Positions 32,560 to 44,335 of a stretch of DNA of 64,000 nt are shown piece after piece. The first letter of the stretch is position 1, and the number at the start of each line of letters is the position of its first letter. Both the position numbers and the translations under genes were made by a program. Source of the stretch: Calliphora vicina (Eukaryota; Arthropoda; Insecta; Diptera; Calliphoridae); contig NC_088783.1 in assembly GCF_958450345.1 (NCBI RefSeq), forward strand, positions 104,713,302 through 104,777,301, read 5' to 3'. Under the pieces are notes generated by a model that worked only from the letters and a program-made list of their open reading frames with translations, was not told the DNA's origin and searched no databases.

Positions 32560-32930
32560 AGAACACAAAAAACAACAACAACGCCAAACGAAACAAAACA
32601 CCAAAAGAAAAAACAAAAACAAAATACGCAAGCTAATGAAACCAACACACATCCAAACATACGTTTAATTGTATAAAAAACAACAACGCCAAAAGAAACA
32701 AAACACAAAAGAAAAACAAAATACGCAAAGCATGCACATCCAAAAACATACGTTTTGTTGCTTTTTTGTCAAAAAAAACCAACACACAACCAAACAAACG
32801 TTTAGTTGTATAAAAACAACAACAACGCCAAAAGAAACAAAACACAAAAAAAAAACAAAATACGCAAAGCATGCACATCCGAAAACATACGTTTTGTTGC
32901 TTTTTTGTCAAAGCATGCAATTGTGTTTTT
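32560..32930. repeat. tandem triplication inside a Helitron-like copy
   Basis: Three units begin with CAACAACGCCAAA-GAAACAAA at 32576, 32681 and 32820, giving spacings of 105 and 139 bases. The first unit lacks the roughly 33-base CGTTTTGTTGCTTTTTTGTC part. The long low-complexity open frames here on both strands follow from the base composition and are not genes. Confidence 0.8.
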
Positions 32931-33093
32931 GATGAAATTTTCAGAGGTTGTCTCGGATTTTTGCTCATATCTCCGTTATTTATGGACGGATTTTGCTGAT
33001 TTTAAATAGCAAAATTCTCGAAAGTATGTCTGACAGAATTGTTGAAGATTTGGATCCCGGAAATATCTGGGGCCTTCAGAAAATTGATTTCAA

Positions 33094-33143
33094 CAGACAG
33101 ACAGACAGACAGACAGACGGACGGACAGACAGACAGACGGACA
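33094..33143. repeat. GACA/GACG tetranucleotide microsatellite
   Basis: About a dozen GACA or GACG units, corresponding to the (GTCY)n block on the complement. It is the longest such array in the window and part of the Helitron-like copy at 32420-33268. Confidence 0.85.
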
Positions 33144-33268
33144 TGGCTTAATCGACTCCGCTATCTATAAGGATCCAGAATATATATACTTTATAGGGTC
33201 GGAAATGAAAAATGTAGAAATAACAAACGGAATGACAAACTTATATATACCCTTCTCACGAAATTTTT

Positions 33269-34704
33269 AAAAATTTAAAAATGGATTAATATCATCATTA
33301 GTATTAATAAATCTACATATTTCTAGAAAAAAAAATGCAGAAAGTTAACGAGTTTCACCTATTTATTCCATATAAATAGTAAAATTTTGCATATATCTGA
33401 ACTATGACCTCGATGTGCGTCCAGAAATCGTTGTCCGATTTGGCTCAAATTTTTTTAGGCCTAGTGTCACAATATTCCACCCGGCGCTCTTCAAAATTTT
33501 AATAAAAAGTTTGTACTATATAATTATTAAAGGATGACAGCTCAATTCTTGACATTTCAACATTTGACAGTAAATTTACTTCCTAACCTCAAATTACCGC
33601 AAAAATAATCTTTTCGATTTGTCAGTTTATAAAATACAAAATCTAAACTTTCAGTTAAACCACTATGCAACATTTTTCATATAAGTAAATAAATATATAA
33701 AACAGTATAATATGAAAATCCATGTAAAATTGCTAACGAACAATACACAATAAAATACATACGAAACCTTTTTGGAACGTAACTTTTAGCTAAAGGCAAA
33801 CTTGTGTATAGAAAATACTTTGAAAACAAGTATACATATGTACGTAGTTGAAAAACAAATAAACGAAGCGCAATAAAGTAAAGAAAATTCGCCTTTGGTT
33901 CAGTCATTTGGAACTCACTCAATTCTTCCATCCAACCAAACATTTTCCTCAACCATTCTCATTAGCAAGCCACCACACATCCATTCCATGGCATGAAAGA
34001 ATACATACAACTTATCCACTACGAGCGCAATGTACAATATACCTAATAATTTGTAATTTGTATGTTGTAACAGAATGAAACTAGGGGAATTTTATGCGGT
34101 ATATGCAACGAATATTAAAAACACTTTATAAAATTTTTAGAGAAGTCGGACATTCTAGCAGAAGTTTTTTGAATATATGGTGTGGAACAATTTTATAAAG
34201 AATTGGATTGGAGTTAGCAGGCCTTCTAAATGTAGTGGAGGCGAAACCTGAACAGTACGACGAAAGACCGATGTTTAGAGTTTTCAACATTTAAGTTATT
34301 TGAGCCGATCAGTATGTTCTCACTGTAATGATCGAGAAACGTCCACTTTTATAAATACTTTCAAAGATTATTCCACATTTAGCATTGTCCATTCCATGAT
34401 TTTAAAGAAAGTGTTGATAAGGCTTTTGTAAAACGATGTGTCAATTTAGAGATATTCGACTATTGATTGAAATCATTTCATCAGATATACTCAATCTGAA
34501 ATATCAACAAAAATACTACTATATTGAATTCTAAGTTCTAGAAGTAATTTTAAAGGACTTTTCAACGACCTAGATATTTGAATCGGCAATGGGTCAATAT
34601 CCGTGAAATTATTTGTTAAGAAAATCTTGAGAAATGTCTAGATAGAGGTAAAGGTAAAAAATTCTGGAGATATTAACCGATTTTTCGCAAAAATCTGGAC
34701 TGCC
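33269..34704. other. intergenic, no gene recognised
   Basis: Mostly AT-rich DNA; the open frame at 33677-33952 on the minus strand is hydrophobic and low in information and was not accepted as a gene. Nothing else was recognised. Confidence 0.3.
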
Positions 34705-35362
34705 TTGTTATGCCCTTCACCTTCGTGAAAAGGGTATATATAAGTTTGTCATTCCGTTTGTAATTTCTACATTTTTCATTCCGACCCTATAAAGTATATA
34801 TATTCTGGATCCTTGTCTGTCTGTCCGTCTGTCTGTTGAAATCAATTTTCTGATGACCCCAAATATCTTCGGGATCAAAATCTTCAATAATTCTGTCATA
34901 CATACTTTCGAGAAGATTGCTATTTAAAATCAGAAAAATCGGTCCACAAATGGCTGAGATATAAGGAAAAAACCAGGACAACCTCGATTTTTGACCTATA
35001 TCTGGATCACTAAGTCATTAATATAGACAATATGGATATCTAATGATAGATATTTCAAAGACCTTTGGAATGACGTATGTATATAAGACCATAGTAAGTT
35101 GGACCTACAATGAGTCAAAATTGTAAAAATATTTTTTAACCCGATTTTTTTTTCACCAAAAGTTTTTTTTCGCTAAATATTAAAAAAAATTGAAAAAACA
35201 AAAAAAAATAAAATTTAAAAAAAAAATTCGAAATTTTTTTTTTCAAAAAATTTAAAAACTGCAAAAAAAAATAAAATATTTAAAATCTTTTTATTTTGAA
35301 GTATAATTTCGTGAAGGGTATATAAGATTCGGCACAGCCGAATATAGCTCTCTTATTTGTTT
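34705..35362 (+). mobile_element. Helitron-like DINE-1/mini-me-type repeat, full length
   Basis: Starts TGCCCTTCACCTTCGTGAAAAGGG, runs through TCATTCCGTTTGTAATTTC, the (GTCY) stretch at about 34815-34836 and the conserved body, and ends GTGAAGGGTATATAAG plus the hairpin ATTCGGCACAGCCGAAT and ATAGCTCTCTTATTTG. This is a good reference copy for the family. Confidence 0.85.
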
Positions 35363-35489
35363 TTATATAAATTCAGGGAATTCTTCGGGTATATCCTGTT
35401 GAGGGATATCGGGTTGGGATATTTGTAAATATATTGCCTTTGCCATGTGGATGCCTTAAACCTAAAACATTTTTTTTAGATACCCAAAG

Positions 35490-35842
35490 ATCTACACCAT
35501 TTGCAATTGTATTTCAGAAAATTCCAATTGAATTTCAGAAATTTCCAATTATAATTTTCCATTTATATTTCAGAACTTTCTAATTGTATTTAAGAACTTT
35601 CTAATTGTATTTCAGAAATTTCCATTGGTATTGCTATTAGAATTTTCTGAAATACAAATGAAAATTTCTGAAATACAATTGGAAAATTCTGAAATACAAT
35701 TAGATACATTTTAAGAGTAAATTAAAAATTCTGAAATGCAAATGGAAATTTCTGAAATACGATTGGAAAATTCTGAAATACAATTGGAAATTTCTGAAAT
35801 ATAAATGGAAAATTCTGAAATTCAATTAAAAATGGTGTAGAT
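35490..35842. mobile_element. foldback element built from 21-bp tandem units
   Basis: The ends ATCTACACCATTT and its exact complement bracket 353 bp. The left half is made of repeated AATTTCCAATTGTATTTCAG-like units and the right half of the same units inverted, with a centre near 35640. The units include the palindrome CAATTG. No target duplication could be identified, so mobility is inferred from symmetry alone. Confidence 0.7.
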
Positions 35843-36450
35843 TTAATCCGATCAACTAGCGTTCGTCATAACTATTTGAGAATATAGCCAATTGGTTTAT
35901 TTCATATTTGCATATTAAACAGATAAAAAATCGCCCTTTATATAGTGTTCTACAAGAAAAAATGGTACGGTTATCAGCATCTTTATGATTGTTTAATCAA
36001 TACCTAACACAAATTAATAACACTTTCCCATGACAATTGGATCTACGCTCCAGAACGAGCCCAGTCTCACTCGGCCAAAATCAAGCGGCTGTTGTACTAA
36101 TCGAACATTTTTCACAGGAAAGAACTTTCGGCAACAGAGTTCCTCAAGGATGGAAAAGTCGATACGATCGTACTTTTTGATACTATTTCATAACACAGTA
36201 CTCCCAATATTCATTTAATACTTTCAAATAATTTTCAGTATCCTATGTAACAGCACGAAAATATACATTCAGAATGATAGTTTCAGCTATAGTATTTTCT
36301 ATAACAAATCTTTAGTAATACAATATATAGAGTGGGTCAAATTTCGAGGTATCGAAATTCATTTTTGAGCTATTGTTTCTTTGGCAAAGAACAAGAATCG
36401 CGATTCGCCTTTGTATATTTTTTCGGCCAATTTGACCTACCCCAATGTTT
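35843..36450. other. intergenic; short inverted repeat near 36332-36444
   Basis: No gene. GTGGGTCAAATTT at about 36332 and CCAATTTGACCTACCCC near 36427 form a short imperfect inverted pair that could bound a roughly 110-bp MITE; no target duplication is visible. Confidence 0.3.
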
Positions 36451-36815
36451 AACAGTACTTTCTATAAAAAATCTTGTGTATAACAGTATTTTCTATAGAA
36501 AATCTTGTGTATAACAGTATTTTCTATAGAAAATCTTGTGTATAACAGTATTTTCTATAGAAAATCTTGTGTATAACAGTTTCTTCTATAGAAAACCTTG
36601 TGTATAACAGTATTTTCTATAGAAAATCTTGTGTATAACAGTATTTTCTATAGAAAATCTTGTGTATAACAGTATTTTCTATAGAAAATCTTGTGTATAA
36701 CAGTATTTTCTATAGAAAATCTTATGTATAACAGTATTTTCTATAGAAAATCTTATGTATAACAGTATTATCTACTCTATTATCTATAACAGTACTTTCT
36801 ATAAACAATTATTCA
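36450..36815 (-). repeat. 31-bp palindromic-core satellite array
   Basis: About eleven near-identical 31-bp units TAACAGTATTTTCTATAGAA plus AATCTTGTGTA in head-to-tail order. Each unit contains the perfect 14-base palindrome TTTTCTATAGAAAA. This is the most homogeneous block of the family in the window. It abuts the Helitron-like copy that begins about 36815. Confidence 0.9.
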
Positions 36816-37803
36816 CCAAATTATACTTCAAAATACAAATTTAAAATAGTTTTAGGTAAACAAAATTTATTTATTTTCCAAAGTAGTTTTTTTAAATTTT
36901 TTGGAAACAAATTTTTTTCGAATTGTTATTTTAATTTTTTTTTTTAAATTTTAAAATTTTTTTTTTTAAATTAAATTTTTTTTTGGTGAAAAAAAAATTC
37001 GGGTTAAAAAATACTTTTTCCGATTTTGACCCATTGTAGGTCCAACTTACTATGGCCTTATATACATACGTCGTTGCAAAGGTCTTTCAAATATATTTCA
37101 TTAGATATCCATATTGTCTATATTAATGACTTCGTAATCCAGATATAGGTCAAAAATCGTGGTTGTCCTGGTTTTTTCCTCATATCTCAGACATTTGTGG
37201 GCCGATTTTGATTTTAAATAGGAAACTTTTCGAGAGCATGTCTGACAGAATTATTGAAGATTTGGATCCCGAAGATATCTGGGGTCTTCAGAAAATTGAT
37301 TTCAACAGACATACATGGCTTAATCGACTCCGCTATCTACCTATAAGGATCCAGAATATACATACAGTAGCCCAAGAAAGTCTACATACAGTAAAAATTA
37401 TTATGTTACTTTAATTTAAAGCAGTTTTTTTTGTGAGATATATAATAATACATGGCTTATGTCGATTATAGCTTATTACAGTTATTGATTCTGAGTAAAA
37501 TAACGAAAAAATTATTCTCGGTCACGCCTACTTTTGGGTGGGCGGGGCTATTAAGTTTCGTAATATTTTGAACATTAAAGCCCAAAAAACCTAAAAAAAA
37601 TTTCGTTATTTGACTCAGAATCAAAAATTCTATTAACAATGAAATTTTGGACGTGATAGGAAATGTTGCTAAACCCGAATTATTTGAATTCCTGTATGTA
37701 GACTTTATTGGGCTACTGTATATACTTTATAGGGTCGGAAAATTATATTGCGGAAATTACGAACGGAATGACAAACTTATTCTCACGAAGGTGAAGGGTA
37801 TAT
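36816..37803 (-). mobile_element. Helitron-like DINE-1/mini-me-type repeat split by a MITE
   Basis: The body runs from CACCAAATTATACTTCAAAA to CTATAAGGATCCAGAATATA (37360), is broken by a 354-bp Tc1/mariner MITE, and resumes at TATACTTTATAGGGTCGG (37719) to CTCACGAAGGTGAAGGGTATA. The hairpin end is missing where it meets the satellite block. The GTCY microsatellite is reduced to one CAGACATACATGG. Confidence 0.82.
37365..37718. mobile_element. Tc1/mariner-type MITE, 354 bp
   Basis: Terminal inverted repeats of 27 bp (CAGTAGCCCAAGAAAGTCTA and onward) differ at one base, and TA flanks both sides (37363-37364 and 37719-37720). A second inner inverted pair, GATTCTGAGTAAAATAACGA at 37487 and its near complement at about 37605-37624, makes the element strongly self-complementary. 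The empty site is visible in sister Helitron-like copies (CCAGAATATATATACTTTAT). No transposase is encoded. Confidence 0.88.
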
Positions 37804-39334
37804 AAAATAACGGTGTGTTCTTGAGTACATTATTTTCTGTAATAAATTCGATCTGAAATCTCATAATTTTTATAGCTACTACGCTAAAATTCCCAACTTT
37901 TGTACTAAATGTAAAATACTTTTTGAATGAAACTGTATCCATAAATACATCATATTACCACCACTTTTTTCCTATGTAGTTCATAGCTTAACAACTAAAA
38001 TACAGTACATAAATACAGATGCACTCTATAATCTGTATGTACCAGGCAACCTAGTAGGTATGACACATTGCTGGTCGATTTTTGCCTGTCTGCCTGCCTG
38101 CTTTATTTTATCGTATTTTCACATCGACAGCACGTATCCGCAGTTTAAATGAATACAAAAATGTTTTTACGAAACGACAAGACGAAGAAGGAGAGAATAT
38201 ACACACAGTGTAACTAACCCAATGAAAAATGTATTTTATATGGGACGAAAAACGAGAATAAAATAGAATTGCAAAAGAAGCCCAACACAAACACACTTAA
38301 TACTCGGATAGAAAAGAAGCACAACAAACAACAACGAAAAACCAACAACAACAACAATTGTACAAAACAATGAAAAATATTGTACATGACAACGACGAAT
38401 AACGTAAAAACGAACAACAATGAAACAGTATTACCGATTAGCAGCACCACTGCTGGCTGGCAAAGTGAGGTACACACACAAATTTGTATCTATGAATCCA
38501 TGTGTGTTTGTTTGTATGTATGTATAATTTCGTTATTTTATACATGAACCAGCACAAAGTTGCTTTTGGGTTCGCTTACAGTGTGACTGACTGACTGTTT
38601 TGTTTGTTTCAGTTTTTTCTGTATACAATATTTTTCCATCTAAATGGAAATGTATCTGCTGCTCGAATGTATGAGTTTTTAAGTTTCGTTGGTTGTTCGT
38701 TCATTTGTTCGCTGGTGTTCTTTTTATTCCATTTATCGAAAGCCAGTCAACCAACGAACCGAACAACCAAACCAGCCTGTCAGTGAACCACTGTAGCTAT
38801 GTAGCTGGCTGCCAACAGCAATTATTTTTTGTTGTCCGTTCATCCATCCATCTGTTCGTTTCATATGTAGGTATGAATAGTTAAGTTGAATAGAGTAGAG
38901 TACAAACAAATTGCTGCTGCACACACAACTCACTAAAAAATCCCCAATCCCATCCATTCATTCATTGTGATGTATTCGTTTGAATGTTTTTCCATGAGGG
39001 TCGCTATCTTTTTATATGTTCAATTTTCTCATGTTATTTCGGTCTTTATAGTAGATACATTCGTTGGCTGAAACGTTCGTTGAAATGTACATACGAGGTT
39101 AAGCAAAAAAAGTATTTTCTATATAATTTTGTCTCAGCTTAATTAATGATTTTGATGAAATATGTGATATCTTAACAAACCATTATGTTGGAGAGGAGGA
39201 ATCTGATTTAAATAAAATATTCTTTTGGTCTGGCAAATATTAGTAAAGTTTAAGAAGATCAGTAATTGAAAACGAAATTTTTATTCAGTCTTAAAATATT
39301 ATTGTCTATAAAATTAAATTTAAAGGTATGTACA
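37804..39334. other. intergenic, leader-like low-complexity DNA
   Basis: The stretch 38160-38960 is rich in ACAACAACAA and in CATTCATCCAT-type runs, a composition common in long untranslated or promoter regions of fly genes. No coding exon with splice signals was convincing. Confidence 0.3.
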
Positions 39335-41565
39335 AAAGATTTTTTATAAAAGATGCTGTTATACACAGAATTTTCTATATAAAATACTGTTATACACAAG
39401 ATTTTCTATAGCAAATACTGTTATACACAACATTTTCTATAGAAAATGCTGTTTAACACAAGATTTTCTCTAGCAAATACTGTTATACACAACATTTTCT
39501 ATAGAAAAACAAAATACAAAATTTTCTATAAGAAATTCTTTAACACACAATATTTTCAATAGAAAATACTGTAATACACAAAATTTTCTATAAATAATTC
39601 AGCTATACACAATATTTTCTACAAAGATTTTCTATATACACAAGATTTTCTATATAAAATACTGTTATACGCAAGATTTTCTATAAGAAATTCTTTAACA
39701 CACAATATTTACAATAGAAAATACTGTAATACACAACATTTTCTATAAAGAATTCTGTTATACACAAGATTTTCTATATAAAATACTGTTATACACAAGA
39801 TTTTCTATATAAAATACTGTTATACAGAAGATTTTCTATTTAAAATACTGTTATACACAATATTTTCTATAGAAAATACAGTTATACAGAAGATTTTCTA
39901 TAGAAAATACAGTTATACACAATATTTTCTATAGAAAATACAGTTATACACAATATTTTCTATAGAAAATACAGTTATACACAATATTTTCTATAGAAAT
40001 CTTAAGATTTTCTATAGCAACAGTATTTGCTATAGAAAATCTTGTGTTAAAATATTGTGTATAACTGTATTTTCTATAGAAAATATTGTGTATAAAGAAT
40101 TGTGTTTTAAAGAATTTCTTATAGAAAATCGTGTGTATAACAGTATTTTCCACAAGAAATTCTTTAACACACAATATTTTCAATAGAAAATACTGTAATA
40201 CACAAAACTTTCTATAAATAATTCTGCTATACACAATATTTTCTATAAAAAATATTGTTATACACAAGATTTTCTATATAAAATACTGTTATACACAAGA
40301 TTTTCTATAAGAAATTCTTTAAAACACAACATTTACAATAGAAAATACTGTAATATACAAAATTTTCTATAAAGAATACTGTAATACACAACATTTTCTA
40401 CAAAGAATTCTGTTATACACAAGATTTTCTATATATAAAAAATACTGTTATACGCAAGATTTTCTATAGAAAATACTGTTATACGCAAGATTTTCTATAA
40501 AAAATACAGTTATACACAATATTTTCTATAGAAAATACAGTTATACAAAATATTTTCTATAGAAAATACAGTTATACACAATATTTTCTATAGAGAATAC
40601 AGTTATACACAATATTTTTTATAGAAAATACTGTTATACACAAGATTTTGTATAGAAAATACTGGTTTACACAATATTTTCTATAAGAAATTCTTTAACA
40701 CACAACATTTTCTATAAATAATTCTTTTATACACAAGATTTTCTATAGAAAATACTGTTATAGAAAATACTTCTATAGAAAATATTGTGTATAACAGTAT
40801 TTTAATACAGTTATACACGAGATTTTCTATAGAAAATACAGTTATACACAAGATTTTCTATAGAAAATACAATTATGCACAAGATTTTCTATAGAAAACA
40901 CTGTTATACACAAGTTTTTCTACAGAAAATTCTGTTATACACAAGATTTTCTATAGAAAATGCTCTTATATACAAGATTTTCTATAGAAAATACTGTTAT
41001 ACACAACATTTTCTATACATAATACTTTTATACACAAGATTTTCTATAGAAAATATTGTTATACAAAAGATTTTCTACAGAAAATACAGTTATACAAAAG
41101 ATTTTCTTTAAAAAATATTGTTACACATAAGATTTTCTATAGAAAATACAGTTATACACAAGATTTTCTATAGAAAATACTGTTATACACAAGATTTTTT
41201 TATAGAAAATACTGTTATACACAAGATTTTCTATAGCAAATATTGTTATACACAATATTTTCTATAGCAAATACAAAAGATTTTCTATAAAAAATACTGT
41301 TATACAAAAGATTTTCTTTAAAAAATATTGTTACACACAAGATTTTCTATAGAAAATACAGTTATACACAAGAATTTCTGTAGAAAATAAATTTATACAC
41401 AAGATTTTCTATAGAAAATACTGTTATACACAATATTTTCAATAGAAAATACAGTTATACAAAATATTTTCTATAGAAAATACTGTTATACACAAGATTT
41501 TCTATAGCAAATACTGTTATACACAAGATTTTCTACAGAAAATACTGTTATACAAAAGATTCAAA
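39335..41565 (+). repeat. large 31-bp satellite array, about 2.2 kb
   Basis: Roughly 70 units of ATACTGTTATACACAAGATT plus TTCTATAGAAA, inverted relative to the 36450 array. A short segment at about 40005-40150 is flipped. Spacers vary (GAAATTCTTTAACACACAA variants, ATATTTTC variants), so the array mixes several subfamilies and higher-order blocks. The long open frames here are repetitive by-products of the period and not genes. Confidence 0.9.
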
Positions 41566-42680
41566 TGTTAATTGCCACAACTTTGTTTAAAACATTTTAG
41601 ATTTTATTAATGTCTTTTAATACTACCCTCATAAATACGTTTTGTTGCTTGGGTTGTTTGCTGATGATGAATCAAGTATAATTTTGAAAATTGAATAATG
41701 AAATGAAATACATTTCACGAAATAAACATTTTTTTTTTGCAAAATGTATTTTATAATGAAATTTGTTTAAATGAAATAATATTCTTTATAAATAAAAGTT
41801 AAACATTTAATAAATTTATTAATTTTAAAAACTTCCTAATGACTTTTTTTGTAGAAAAACTTGTAAAAATAATTTCCAGTTTGTTTTGTAATTAAATTAT
41901 TTGTAGAGGCTGGTTGCTGGAAACAAAACATGACCGTTAATAGGCAAAAATTTAAATTTTTTGCGCTTTAACAGAAATTTAAAACCTTAAAGCGCATTAA
42001 GTACAGTGGGATTGAAGGGTGGATGTATGAAACAAATACTATGTTTGGGGGAAACAAATTTAACAGAAATTCAAATAGTACAAGTATAGATTTAAGTATC
42101 GTTTAACATACTACATAGTACAATTTTATTAAGAAATTGACACTTTATTTAACATTTGTCTATTAGTTCATTAAATTTTAATATATTTTATTTAAGTAAT
42201 GGCTTAATAAAAACTATTCGTTGTAAATATTCAACAAATTTCGTGAGAAAGTTGTTGCGAAAACTTAAATTATGGCTGCCAACACCGTAAAACATACAGT
42301 TTAAACGATTTTTCAAAAAATAATACCTCGAATAGGCAAAATGAAATACATAAAAATCCATAATTTCAATTTTTAAAAACCAGACGAAAGGCCTTATTCA
42401 TAATCAATTTTTAAATTTATTAAAGGTTTATAAAACAAATTTGATATGAAAATTTTAATTTTTGTACATTTAGGAAAAAGAACTAGTAAAACTACTGCAA
42501 GACAAGATAATTTAATAGCAAGAAATTATCAAATATTATCCCCCTAGAGGTTATCAATAATCTAAAATTGGAAATTAGTTCTTGACTTATTGCTTGGTTG
42601 ATAAAACTTCTTGTTTCTAAAAAAACCCGTACTGCTCTCATACAATTTACCAAAGAATTTAAACTGGTCTAGACAGAAAT
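41566..42680. other. intergenic, no gene recognised
   Basis: AT-rich DNA with one small hairpin GCGCTTTAA-TTAAAGCGC at about 41963-41995. Nothing coding was recognised. Confidence 0.3.
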
Positions 42681-43060
42681 TAGTGAATGGTATGTAAAGC
42701 TAATAATCGATTCTTTCATTCATTTCGATTTTTACAGTCGATTAATCGAACCCAATAATCGATTTTTTAATAATCGACCTGCTTTTTTGGGAACTATAGC
42801 AAATGACACATACATATACGCTATAATTACGTTTTATAAACCGTAACGGCAAATTTATGGAAAAAATTTCGTAGCATTTTTATAAAAATTTCTTAAGGTT
42901 GAAAAAATTTCGCAAAATTTCGGAATTTCTATTTCGATTAATCGTTACCTAAAATCGATTTCAGCATAAAAATCGAAGTATATAATCGATCACGAAATAA
43001 TCGTTTTTACACCCTGAAAATTTTCGACCATAATCGTAATCGATTACATACCATTCACTA
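42681..43060. mobile_element. hAT-type MITE rich in AATCGATT
   Basis: Ends TAGTGAATGGTATGTAA and its exact complement, flanked by an 8-bp duplication with one mismatch (ACAGAAAT at 42673-42680, ACAGAAAC at 43061-43068). The 380-bp body contains many TAATCGATT or ATCGATT words in both orientations, typical of hAT subterminal binding sites. No transposase. Confidence 0.8.
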
Positions 43061-43399
43061 ACAGAAACGAACTACAGTTCTCTATTCGAATATACACTAT
43101 ATAGGTACAACAATTAAGAATGTTAAAGGCTTGGCAATGTTATAGTATACAGACATACTATGTAGCTACACAGGTATAATTTTTTATTTCTTAATTAAAT
43201 TAAAGAAATTATAAAAACATTAATTCCTAACATAATAAGCAAATGTTTAATCTATAGGTACTAAATAACAATAAATCCACATAAAAATATTTACTTTATC
43301 AATCTAGTCTAGGAATCATGCATGTTGTTAACCCACTGTACGTACTGTATTTGATACTTTGCACATTTCCGATATAAAATTCAACGTTTTTCCATGTTT

Positions 43400-44161
43400 A
43401 TAGAGTAAAATGAATACAACAAATGTATTGCAACCCTGTCAAATGCATTTCACTTCAAATCATGAAAAAATAACAACAACAATAAAAAAAACACAGCAGA
43501 AGAATAACAAAAATAAAAAAGAATATTAAATGAAAATAAAAAATAAACACACTCGACCAAACATACAAACACATCTATGTATATCGTGCCATAAACATAT
43601 GTATGCATTTTAACGCCTCAAGAATATTCAGATAAACAACAAAAACAGAAGACAAGAAGAAAAATTGGCAAATTTACGAAAATCTATAATAAAACAAAAA
43701 GTACACAACATAAAACACTAAGGACAAAACGGAATTGAAGAGAAATTCACAAAAGCGAGTTGATTGGAAAGAAAAAGAGACGAGGAAGGGAAGCGAGCGG
43801 TGTAGAAAAAACCGAAGGAGATGTGAAAGAGAAATACAATAAACGACACACTACTACTAAAACACAGTGACACAGGCACTGAAATCGACTACACAGCGAC
43901 GACGACGACGTTGTTGTTTGTGCGACTTGGCGAGTAAAAGAAGAACACACTGTAAAAAGCTGGTTGGTTGTGTGTGCGCTCTGAAATTTGAAAAAATAAA
44001 GAAGCAAAGAAATATAAATTCATTTCATATTATTGACTGGCGAAGGAATTACGGTGAAAATATTGCAATTTCAATCTGTTAAGAAAATATAACGATAAAT
44101 TATTGGAAATAATTATTAAAAATAAACACAATAATTAGATACAATTCTAATTAAACAAAAA
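43400..44161 (+). promoter_or_regulatory. probable upstream leader exon of the 45269 gene
   Basis: A long A- and CAA-rich stretch with few T runs ends at AAACAAAAAG followed by GTGAGTTTTAAG, a strong donor at about 44162. A good pyrimidine tract and acceptor (TTTTATGTGTTTAG) lies at about 44310-44335. This suggests a non-coding first exon joined to a second leader exon that runs into the coding start at 45269. The 5' end is not determined. Confidence 0.45.
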
Positions 44162-44335
44162 GGTGAGTTTTAAGCAAAAAATACAGAAAAAAGCAAAATT
44201 AAGAGAAAATATAAAAATAGTGCTTTAAACAAATATAGTGTTACTTTGCAAACAAGATGATAATGAATACGCAAGAAAAAAAATTTAAACTAAATGAATT
44301 TATATCTTTTTTTGCATTTTATTTTATGTGTTTAG

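Larger units (their letters stand above)
32420..33268 (-). mobile_element. Helitron-like DINE-1/mini-me-type repeat with tandem insert
   Basis: Starts with AAACAAGTAAGAGTCCTATA, a perfect-arm hairpin ATTCGGCTATGCCGAAT and TATACCCTTCACC. It ends with the GACA/GACG microsatellite (33094-33143), ACATGGCTTAATCGACTCCG and TATATACCCTTCTCACGAA. Its usual poly-T/A centre is replaced by an A- and C-rich tandem block at 32560-32930. Confidence 0.8.

Noticed and set aside
32633..32968. Long overlapping low-complexity frames on both strands (cysteine/phenylalanine-rich on one, lysine/glutamine-rich on the other)
   Set aside because: They follow directly from the tandem A/C-rich repeat and have no start context, splice sites or conserved motif.
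38214..38477. 87-codon hydrophobic frame on the minus strand
   Set aside because: Hydrophobicity comes from the complement of ACAACAACAA runs; no signal peptide or conserved motif.
39944..40267. 107-codon repetitive frame on the minus strand
   Set aside because: Also satellite sequence without independent coding evidence.
40875..41111. 78-codon repetitive frame with IFYRKYCYTQ-like units
   Set aside because: It is the 31-bp satellite read in one frame; the peptide periodicity is a by-product of the DNA period.
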